Assembly (NCBI GenBank): GCA_017961965.1
Contig: JAGCWG010000333.1
Coordinates: 1 to 7,584, forward strand
Reading direction: 5' to 3'
Length of the DNA: 7,584 bases
Source of the DNA: Bacteroidaceae bacterium
GTDB lineage: Bacteria; Bacteroidota; Bacteroidia; Bacteroidales; Bacteroidaceae
Shown here: positions 1 to 5,679 of the stretch, in pieces
Position numbering within the stretch: the stretch's first letter is position 1
Layout: each line of letters opens with the position of its first letter
Notes under the pieces: model-generated
What the model saw: the letters and a program-made list of their open reading frames with translations, nothing else
The model's database searches: none
Told to the model about the DNA's origin: nothing
Program-made: the position numbers and the translations under genes

Positions 1-1526
1 TCCTTTGAAGGTGGACGCTTCATGTTGACACAAAGATACTTGTACTCTGAAACATCGAGTGGCTCTTCGTATCTCCATCCGACACAACCCTTAGCTGTTT
101 TAATCTCAATAGAGCTATAACTTGTTGCCTTTGTGAATGCATTCTCGTAGAGAAGGTGAGTGTTAATCCAATCTGCCTGCAGAGCCAATGGATTCTGTGG
201 TACCTCCTGATATGGCTGGTAACGCTCCTCTGATGGATAGTTTACCTGTGCATAGTCCTTGTACCACTTCCAGCAAGCTTCGCCACAAGCCTCTTCAATA
301 CCAGGGAACGCAGGCTTAATAACGATGCGGTCGAGGTCAGGTGTACCATCTGTCTTGCGGTATGTTCTTGTTGTGCTGTATGATGCCCAGTCGAGGTAGC
401 AGTCAGTACCAGAAAGTGTCATTGAGATGTTCTGATAGTGGTCAAGTGTTGCCTTGTAAGCCTTACCCCACTTTGACGTGCTACCAGTAGCCCAAGTACC
501 ATAGTTGGCCTCAACCCATTTTCCATGTTCATCATAATGTCCAGTACCAGGCTTCTTTGGGCTCCAGTCAACCTCTGTGATTACGATTGGATTTGTGCGT
601 ACAACAGGCACCTGATTGCCGAAGTTGTTGATGGCATTTGTCGAATTGTAATTAGTGTCATCCGTACCGTACCATCCCACATAATCGTGAACGGCAAAGC
701 CGAGGTTGTGGAGTGGATCCTTTACTGGATACTTAGCGTAAGCAGCATAGCTTGACTGCCATCCTGTACCAGGGACCCAAATGATTCCCTTGAAGCCACT
801 GGCACGTATAGTATCGATAATTGGCTGGAAGAAGTCGCGGAGTGCTTGATCTGTTTGCTGTCCATTAGCTGCATGAATACGCACAGGCTCGTTTGCAAGT
901 TCAATACTGATGTGCTTGTAGTTATTCTGTACGTCAGCATTCTGTGCAACGATGCTCCATACCTTTTTGAGGTACTCCTGATAATAGTCACCTACATATA
1001 TATCACCAGGACAAACACCTGGTGGACGCATAATTACATGCATACCATAATTCATCGCAGCCTGTGCAATAGGAACATACACGCCTTTGAGGGTACTCTT
1101 TAACTTCTTTTCGCTGAAGTGACGGATATCTGCCTCTCCACCTACCTCATTGCCGTGTGGGTCGAATGTCTTTCCATCCTTAGTGGTGAATCCTGCAGCA
1201 TTGACGCTGTTATCGTTTGTCCAGCATGGGTCGAGGTGGAGACGGAAAAGGTTACAGTATGTTCCCTTCTCTGGGAGTGTAGTTGCAAAGAAGAGACTCT
1301 TGAAGTAGTTTATACACTTCTGCTTGTCATTTTGCTCACCAATATTACCCCATCTGTAACTGTTGAAATATGGGCTTGGAGTGTCCATGTAACCATGGAG
1401 CACAACGATGTTTCCGGCATCATCCTTGAGGTTGTTGCCATCAACATGAATACCTGGAGCCTTTTGGGCAAAGGTAAAAGCAAATGCGAATTGCGCTAAA
1501 AATAGCGAAAGTAAAACTTTTTTCAT
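1..1526 (-). CDS. Secreted glycoside hydrolase family 5 endo-glycanase (partial, C-terminus outside window)
   Basis: Read on the minus strand from ATG at 1526-1524, the frame stays open for 508 codons to the window edge. The N-terminus MKKVLLSLFLAQFAFAFTFA followed by Q is a signal peptide, so the protein is exported. The GH5 (beta/alpha)8 domain spans about residues 25-430. Its acid/base is expected at Glu213 in IELANEPV and its nucleophile at Glu318 in ITEVDW; the 105-residue spacing is normal for GH5. The motif AVHDY between them supplies the usual active-site His and Tyr. From about residue 445 a second domain begins (LDVSEYKYLCVNMKR) that looks like the start of a beta-sandwich or carbohydrate-binding module, cut by the window. 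Family and retaining mechanism follow from the motifs. The substrate (xylan, mannan or beta-glucan) cannot be read from the sequence. The gene diverges from the GH97/GH43 cluster and has its own -7 box 36 bases upstream of the ATG. Confidence 0.9.
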   Translation of the reverse strand, partial: MKKVLLSLFLAQFAFAFTFAQKAPGIHVDGNNLKDDAGNIVVLHGYMDTPSPYFNSYRWGNIGEQNDKQKCINYFKSLFFATTLPEKGTYCNLFRLHLDPCWTNDNSVNAAGFTTKDGKTFDPHGNEVGGEADIRHFSEKKLKSTLKGVYVPIAQAAMNYGMHVIMRPPGVCPGDIYVGDYYQEYLKKVWSIVAQNADVQNNYKHISIELANEPVRIHAANGQQTDQALRDFFQPIIDTIRASGFKGIIWVPGTGWQSSYAAYAKYPVKDPLHNLGFAVHDYVGWYGTDDTNYNSTNAINNFGNQVPVVRTNPIVITEVDWSPKKPGTGHYDEHGKWVEANYGTWATGSTSKWGKAYKATLDHYQNISMTLSGTDCYLDWASYSTTRTYRKTDGTPDLDRIVIKPAFPGIEEACGEACWKWYKDYAQVNYPSEERYQPYQEVPQNPLALQADWINTHLLYENAFTKATSYSSIEIKTAKGCVGWRYEEPLDVSEYKYLCVNMKRPPSK

Positions 1527-1561
1527 AAATTGTTAAAATATGGTTGAATGTTTAGTTACTG

Positions 1562-1569
1562 CAAAGGTA
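1562..1569 (-). promoter_or_regulatory. Predicted Bacteroidota -7 promoter box for the GH5 gene
   Basis: On the minus strand the sequence reads TACCTTTG followed by CA, an exact match to the TAnnTTTG -7 consensus of the Bacteroidota primary sigma factor. A start about 7 bases further on would give a leader of roughly 30 nt before the ATG at 1526. No clean TTTG -33 box is seen at the usual 19-21 bp spacing. The nearest one (plus-strand CAAA at 1596-1599) is 26 bp away, so the promoter may be weak or activator-dependent. Confidence 0.6.
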
Positions 1570-1629
1570 AACCATTATATATATTAGTATTTTAGCAAAT
1601 GTAAATATTTTTTCGTGATTTGTTACATT

Positions 1630-1675
1630 GTTTCAAAAATCATATCAATATAACAAATTTGAAAGTTTTTGAAAC
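1630..1675. promoter_or_regulatory. Inverted repeat between divergent promoters, candidate operator
   Basis: GTTTCAAAAA at 1630-1639 is the exact reverse complement of TTTTTGAAAC at 1666-1675, giving a perfect 10-bp inverted repeat with a 26-base spacer. A further TTTGAAA at 1658-1664 lies exactly 10 bp before the TTTGAAA at 1668-1674, so the right side has two same-face copies. The repeat centre (about 1652) lies roughly midway between the two -7 boxes at 1562-1569 and 1707-1714. This is where a shared regulator of both transcription units would be expected. Binding is inferred; no regulator gene is in the window. Confidence 0.45.
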
Positions 1676-1706
1676 CTATTAGAAAACTATATTTTCATAT
1701 ACTCCA

Positions 1707-1714
1707 TATCTTTG
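1707..1714 (+). promoter_or_regulatory. Predicted Bacteroidota -7 promoter box for the plus-strand unit
   Basis: TATCTTTG followed by CA is an exact TAnnTTTG -7 box. Transcription would start near 1720, about 530 bases before the GH97 start codon, and would cross the GTTA array and the terminator-like hairpin at 1941-1982. No TTTG -33 box is found at 19-21 bp; the closest (1668-1671) is 35 bp away. The promoter could serve the operon through a long leader, or only a small RNA that ends at the hairpin. Confidence 0.55.
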
Positions 1715-1757
1715 CAACGTCAAACACGAGCGATGTGATTTCGATTGTATTTTGGCA

Positions 1758-1887
1758 GTTAGTGGATTTTATTTATTAGGTTATTTTTAGAATAATTTTT
1801 TTGTTAGTATAGAGATAAATTAAGTTAGTATAATGGTGACTGAATCGTTAGTCGATTTAAGTTAATGAGATTTATTGATAGGTTAAG
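1758..1887 (+). repeat. Periodic GTTA(G/A)T-type repeat array, about 22-base period
   Basis: GTTA occurs at 1758, 1780, 1803, 1824, 1847, 1861 and 1882, giving steps of 22, 23, 21, 23, 14 and 21 bases. Four units (1758, 1803, 1824, 1847) are GTTAGT, and the others are GTTATT, GTTAAT and GTTAAG. No other GTTA occurs in this stretch. The bases between units are not conserved overall, although GATTT follows the units at 1758 and 1847 and ATTTATT precedes AGGTTA twice. The step is close to two turns of DNA. Function is unknown: it may be a protein-binding array on DNA or RNA. Confidence 0.45.
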
Positions 1888-1940
1888 TTGGAAAAAGATC
1901 TTTTAGGATAATGTCGATTGGAGCGTAAAGCTCCATCCAC

Positions 1941-1982
1941 AAAAAAAGGCTTGCTCTCAGTGATGACTGCAAGTCTTTTTTT
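1941..1982 (+). terminator. Intrinsic terminator-like hairpin inside the GH97 leader
   Basis: The left arm at 1941-1954 (seven A, then GGCTTGC) pairs with the right arm at 1969-1982 (GCAAGTC, then seven T). This forms a 14-bp stem with one G-U pair and a 14-nt loop. A GC-containing stem followed by a run of T is the classic rho-independent form. Because A-tract and T-tract are both present, it could work on either strand. It lies after the -7 box at 1707 and 265 bases before the GH97 ATG, so full readthrough would be needed unless a second promoter lies downstream. Confidence 0.65.
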
Positions 1983-2032
1983 AGCATTTAAGGAAAGGTT
2001 CCCCAAGACCTTCTCTACATCCATACATCAAA

Positions 2033-2116
2033 ATGACGAGGGTGACTAAGATAATATTGGGACGGTTGCTGTTGTACGTTGGTTGTTCGTTAAGTCACAT
2101 TTTAAACCTCGTGTGA
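2033..2116 (+). CDS. Possible 27-residue small ORF upstream of GH97
   Basis: ATG at 2033 opens a 27-codon frame ending at TGA 2114-2116. It begins MTRVTKIILG and continues with a hydrophobic run LLLYVGC, so it loosely resembles a short membrane or signal segment. It starts 50 bases after the terminator-like hairpin and ends within the hairpin-forming repeat at 2094-2148. No ribosome-binding site or homologue is recognised. A frame this short arises easily by chance, so treat it as a leader-peptide candidate only. Confidence 0.15.
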   Translation: MTRVTKIILGRLLLYVGCSLSHILNLV

Positions 2117-2155
2117 GGCACAAAGTCAAAGCAAAGGTTTTGTGTGACGTGCAAA
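2094..2155 (+). repeat. Interrupted inverted repeat with an internal direct repeat in the GH97 leader
   Basis: GTCACA (2094-2099) pairs with TGTGAC (2143-2148), and AAACCT (2104-2109) pairs with AGGTTT (2135-2140), with a TTTT/TG internal loop between the two 6-bp stems. The same stretch carries a direct repeat: GTGTGAGGCACAAA at 2111-2124 against GTGTGACGTGCAAA at 2142-2155, 31 bases apart, with 11 of 14 positions the same. It lies about 95 bases before the GH97 start. It may be a leader RNA fold or a pair of operator sites. Confidence 0.35.
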
Positions 2156-2247
2156 ATATGACAGTACACCTTAATATTGATACTACATTATTATTAACAT
2201 ATAAACTGTATCGGATTCCTAAGTGGATGATGATAGAAACTAAATCT

Positions 2248-4053
2248 ATGAACAAGTATTTAATCTTTTCGATGCTGTTACTGGGCGCAGCTAATGTATA
2301 TGCTCAGAAGTCTCCTAATGGTAAGATTAACGTGGAGGCAAAGAATAATGAAGGTCTGGTGGTGAACTACGCAGGCCAGCAATTGTATAAGGTAAACATT
2401 AACGTCAAGGGAAATAAGGCATTCAAAAAGCATGCCTTGAATGACGTATATGATATGAGAGTAGGAAAACGTCTTCATTGCGAAAACGGATGTAATGAGG
2501 CGGAGTACAAGATGACTGACGGCAAGACACTCGTCGTTAGAGCATATAATGACGGTGTGGTGTGGCAAACAGTAGGTGGAGACATCAAGGACGTGACACT
2601 CGACATGAGTTCGGCTAAGAATAGCTGGTTGCAGAAGTGGACAGAACCTTACGAGTTCTTCTATGACCTGAACGCAGAGGAGGGTACTGGTAAGCGTTGG
2701 GCTTATCCTTCACTTTTCGAGTACAACGATGATGTGTTTGTGCTCATTTCGGAGTCAGCTATCGAGAAGTACAACAGTTCGTCATGTCTCTATTCGGCAG
2801 ATAGTAAGGGAGTGTTCCGTGTTGTACCTGATAAGAACGAGGTTGAGTGCAAGCAGTCACCTTGGCACGTTAGTATCATAGGTAGCAAGAAGACTGTTGT
2901 TGAGTCCACTCTCGTGACTGATGTCGCACCTGCAAACCGTATTGGCGATGCTTCTTGGGTGAAACCGGGAGTTGCGTCATGGGTCTATTGGGCATACAAC
3001 CACGGCTCAAATGATTTCAATATCATTAAGAAGTACGTAGATATGGCAGAGGTACTGCATCTTCCTTACGTTCTCATTGATGCCGAGTGGGACGAGATGA
3101 AGGACGGCAAGACTATCGAGGATGCCATTCGATATGCTGTTGAGCACAAGGTTGATCCTATTATCTGGTACAACTCATCTGTAGGATGGATTGACGGTGC
3201 ACCAACTCCTAAGTTCCGACTCAATAAGCCAGAGGATAGGGAGAAGGAGTTCGCTTGGTGCGAGAAGATTGGTGTCAAGGGTGTCAAGATTGACTTCTTC
3301 TCAGGTGACAACCAGAAGAACATGCAATATATGATTGAGTTGCTCGAAAGTGCAGCGAAGTATCACCTTACAGTAAACTTCCATGGTGCTACGCTACCTC
3401 GTGGATGGCAGCGTACATATCCAAATCTCGTAAGTACAGAGGCTGTGTATGGTGCGGAGTGGTATAACAATGTTCCAACGTTTACTACTAAGGCTGCACG
3501 CCACAACGCAACCCTTCCTTTCACTCGTAACGTTGTCGGCTCTATGGACTACACACCTTGTGCGTTCACAGATTCACAGCATCCACATATCACTACTCAC
3601 GCTCATGAACTTGCACTCACAGCACTCTTTGAGTCTGGTGTACAGCACCTTGCTGACCGCCCCGAGAGTTTCCTCTCGCAACCTAACTCTGTAAGGGCAT
3701 ACCTTGCTATGCTACCTACGACATGGGATGAGACACGCTTCATCGACGGTTATCCTGGAGAGTATGTCGTTATGGCTCACCGTAAGGGAAACCGTTGGTA
3801 CATAGCTGGTATAAACGGAACAGACAGTGAGAAGGCAATCACTTCTGGTATTGCAGACATCAAGGGTAAGAAGAGCAACTTCTACATCTATGAGGACGGC
3901 AATAGCAAGGAAAGTCCATGGAAACTTAGTCTTTGTGAGTACGAGAACAGTGTTCCTTCCATGATTACCTGCAAGCCTCGCGGTGGTTTCATCATAGTCA
4001 TCTTGAACGATGATATCAACACATTCAGTAAATTGCTAAATGAATATAAATAA
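2248..4053 (+). CDS. Secreted GH97 glycoside hydrolase, probable retaining alpha-galactosidase
   Basis: The 601-residue protein starts at ATG 2248, chosen because MNKYLIFSMLLLGAANVYA-Q is a good signal peptide; upstream in-frame starts (ATG 2227, TTG 2083) would bury it. GH97 domains appear in order: an N-terminal beta-supersandwich opening SPNGKINVE (about 20-230), a (beta/alpha)8 barrel from about 235 to 510 (SWVYWAYNHG, YVLIDAEWD), and a C-terminal beta domain. The family contains inverting alpha-glucosidases of SusB type and retaining alpha-galactosidases. Asp349 in VKIDFFSGD fits the retaining-group nucleophile, and Glu404 in AVYGAEW lies 55 residues on, the spacing I recall between nucleophile and acid/base in the Bacteroides enzyme BtGal97b. 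Alpha-galactosidase is therefore favoured, and the substrate is inferred. It is the first gene of a tight operon, 36 bases before a GH43 gene. Export is probably to the periplasm. Confidence 0.85.
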   Translation: MNKYLIFSMLLLGAANVYAQKSPNGKINVEAKNNEGLVVNYAGQQLYKVNINVKGNKAFKKHALNDVYDMRVGKRLHCENGCNEAEYKMTDGKTLVVRAYNDGVVWQTVGGDIKDVTLDMSSAKNSWLQKWTEPYEFFYDLNAEEGTGKRWAYPSLFEYNDDVFVLISESAIEKYNSSSCLYSADSKGVFRVVPDKNEVECKQSPWHVSIIGSKKTVVESTLVTDVAPANRIGDASWVKPGVASWVYWAYNHGSNDFNIIKKYVDMAEVLHLPYVLIDAEWDEMKDGKTIEDAIRYAVEHKVDPIIWYNSSVGWIDGAPTPKFRLNKPEDREKEFAWCEKIGVKGVKIDFFSGDNQKNMQYMIELLESAAKYHLTVNFHGATLPRGWQRTYPNLVSTEAVYGAEWYNNVPTFTTKAARHNATLPFTRNVVGSMDYTPCAFTDSQHPHITTHAHELALTALFESGVQHLADRPESFLSQPNSVRAYLAMLPTTWDETRFIDGYPGEYVVMAHRKGNRWYIAGINGTDSEKAITSGIADIKGKKSNFYIYEDGNSKESPWKLSLCEYENSVPSMITCKPRGGFIIVILNDDINTFSKLLNEYK

Positions 4054-4089
4054 TAGTAGAAAGAATAGGATTACTATACTAAAGACAAG

Positions 4090-5640
4090 ATGAAAAATAC
4101 TATTCTGACATTTGCATTGTCGTTCATGTCACTTTCCACCATAGCACAGAACCCAATCGTCACGCACTGTTACACAGCAGACCCAGCACCTGTGGTCTTC
4201 CCTGGCAACGACAGTCTGTACGTCTATTGTGACGAGGACATGAACGTAAACGGAGTACACAACTTCTATTATATGGAGCGTTACCGTGTTTATTCGACAG
4301 TTGACATGGTCAATTGGACTGACCATGGAAACGCTATGCCTCGTACAGCATACAAGTGGGCAGAGGAAGGCTCTTGCTGGGCAAGTCAGTGTGTGAAGAG
4401 CGAGGCGAAGAACAAGTACTATTGGTATGCCTGCCTTAAGAAGCAAGGTGACTGGAGACACTACATATCCGTAGGAAAGAGCGACAAGCCATCCGGTCCT
4501 TTCACCGATGCAAAGAACAGCTATATGTTTGAAACTGGTGCTGGTGGCGATATCGACCCAACTGTCTTCATTGACGATGATGGAACGGCTTACCTTTATT
4601 GGGGAAACAACGGTCTATCTTACGCCACCCTAAGTTCAAGTATGGTATCGGCTACACGCCGAGTAGCAGTAGAGTTGACTAAGGAGGCTTTCGGAGGTGT
4701 AAAGAAAAAGGACACCAACGGCAATGACTATATCGACGGAGTCGATTGCTATGAGGAAGGTCCATGGCTTGACAAGCGCGGAGATAACTACTACCTAATA
4801 TACGCCGCAGGTGGTGTGCCAGAGCATATCGCCTACTCCATGAGTAAGTCGCCTAAAGGTCCTTGGGTGTACAAGGGAGTGGTTATGGCTCAGGACAACA
4901 ATACAGGCTCGTTCACAAACCACAGCGGAATAGTAAACTACAAGGGCAAGGACTACTTCTTCTACCATACGGCTTGGGCTCCTGGTGGAGGAGGTTTCAA
5001 CCGCAGCATGGCTGTGGAGGAACTGTATTTCAATGAGGATGGTACTATCAAGCCGGTCAAGGCGACAACCACTGGTGTTGCACCTCTCTGTACTCTCAAC
5101 CCTTACATTCGTCAACAAGCGGAGACTATCAACAAGGCGGAAGGTATCTCGGTTGTCGGTAACGAATCGACTGGAGTGTATGTTACGGACATACACAAGG
5201 AAGACTACATCAAGGTTCGCAACGTAGATTTCGGCGAGGAAGGAGCTAAGAGCATGACAGTTCGTGTTGCTACAGGAATGAACAAGTCTGTAGCACTTGC
5301 CGTTCGCATCGGATCTAAGTCTGCCACTCCGATTGGCCGTATCACATTCTCCTCTACTGGAGGTGAAGATGTATGGAACGAGAAGATTATAGAGTTCACA
5401 AGGAAAATTACTGGAGTGAAGGATGTATTTTTCACGTTTGCCGGCACTCCTACTGAGGGCATAAGCACTCTCTTCAACTTCGACTGGTGGAAATTCAATA
5501 CAGAGGAAGAGACTGCGGTACGCGAAGTGGAGATGACTGACTGCGAGAAGGACGATGCTTTCTATGACCTTACTGGTCGCAAGGTCAGTACACCATGCAA
5601 CGGTATATACATAAAAGGTGGAAAGAAAATAAAGTTATAA
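4090..5640 (+). CDS. Secreted GH43-CBM6 enzyme, alpha-L-arabinofuranosidase or beta-xylosidase
   Basis: A 516-residue protein with signal peptide MKNTILTFALSFMSLSTIA-Q. The five-bladed GH43 propeller spans about residues 22-335 with all three catalytic carboxylates: base Asp31 in TADPAP, pKa-modulating Asp156 in DIDPTVFIDDDG, and acid Glu223 in YEEGPW. A CBM6 beta-sandwich follows at about 338-471 (QQAETI at its start, FNFDWW at its end, a typical CBM6 closing motif). The combination is common in arabinoxylan arabinofuranohydrolases, but GH43 also includes xylosidases and arabinanases, so specificity is open. Residues 208-219 form an EF-hand-like loop just before Glu223. The last 26 residues (FYDLTGRKV...NGIYIKGGKK) resemble a short type IX secretion C-terminal signal, suggesting surface display or release. 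It lies between the GH97 gene and a second GH43 gene in the same operon. Confidence 0.88.
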   Translation: MKNTILTFALSFMSLSTIAQNPIVTHCYTADPAPVVFPGNDSLYVYCDEDMNVNGVHNFYYMERYRVYSTVDMVNWTDHGNAMPRTAYKWAEEGSCWASQCVKSEAKNKYYWYACLKKQGDWRHYISVGKSDKPSGPFTDAKNSYMFETGAGGDIDPTVFIDDDGTAYLYWGNNGLSYATLSSSMVSATRRVAVELTKEAFGGVKKKDTNGNDYIDGVDCYEEGPWLDKRGDNYYLIYAAGGVPEHIAYSMSKSPKGPWVYKGVVMAQDNNTGSFTNHSGIVNYKGKDYFFYHTAWAPGGGGFNRSMAVEELYFNEDGTIKPVKATTTGVAPLCTLNPYIRQQAETINKAEGISVVGNESTGVYVTDIHKEDYIKVRNVDFGEEGAKSMTVRVATGMNKSVALAVRIGSKSATPIGRITFSSTGGEDVWNEKIIEFTRKITGVKDVFFTFAGTPTEGISTLFNFDWWKFNTEEETAVREVEMTDCEKDDAFYDLTGRKVSTPCNGIYIKGGKKIKL

Positions 5641-5679
5641 ACAAAACTAAGTGACAATAACAACTAATCAACACTTAAT

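Larger units (their letters stand above)
1720..1982 (+). ncRNA. Candidate small RNA or regulatory leader, about 260 nt
   Basis: This span is bounded by a good -7 box just upstream and a terminator-like hairpin at its end, and contains no long open frame. It is AT-rich, carries the periodic GTTA units, and has a 6-bp hairpin TGGAGC-GTAAA-GCTCCA at 1919-1935 just before the terminator. It could be an independent small RNA or the conditionally terminated leader of the GH97 operon. It matches no RNA family I recognise (not tmRNA, 6S, RNase P or a known riboswitch by eye). The call rests only on the flanking signals. Confidence 0.3.

Noticed and set aside
525..1499. Plus-strand open frames at 525-755, 846-1103 and 1119-1499
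   Set aside because: They lie antisense to the GH5 gene, whose frame shows a signal peptide and catalytic motifs across the same span; their translations show no domain or motif.
1829..1834. TATAAT hexamer resembling an E. coli -10 box
   Set aside because: Bacteroidota primary promoters use TAnnTTTG with TTTG at -33, so this match is more likely part of the AT-rich GTTA array.
2083..2247. N-terminal extension of the GH97 protein from TTG 2083
   Set aside because: It would put about 55 residues before a clear signal peptide and needs a rare start codon; the extension has no recognisable features and overlaps the leader repeats.
1527..2247. CRISPR array, tRNA/rRNA gene or insertion sequence in the intergenic region
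   Set aside because: The GTTA units are only 4-6 bases long with no long identical repeats; no cloverleaf, rRNA block, transposase frame or terminal inverted repeat with target duplication was found.
2046..2568. Minus-strand frames at 2046-2255 and 2278-2568
   Set aside because: They overlap the leader and the start of the GH97 gene on the opposite strand and carry no motif; the cysteine/isoleucine-rich composition is typical of shadow frames.
3066..3694. Frames at 3066-3323 (minus) and 3449-3694 (plus)
   Set aside because: Both lie inside the GH97 barrel, whose own frame carries the conserved active-site motifs.
4129..5498. Frames at 4129-4461, 4795-5196 and 5205-5498 (minus) and 4985-5227 (plus)
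   Set aside because: They are out-of-frame readings of the GH43-CBM6 gene with no independent evidence.
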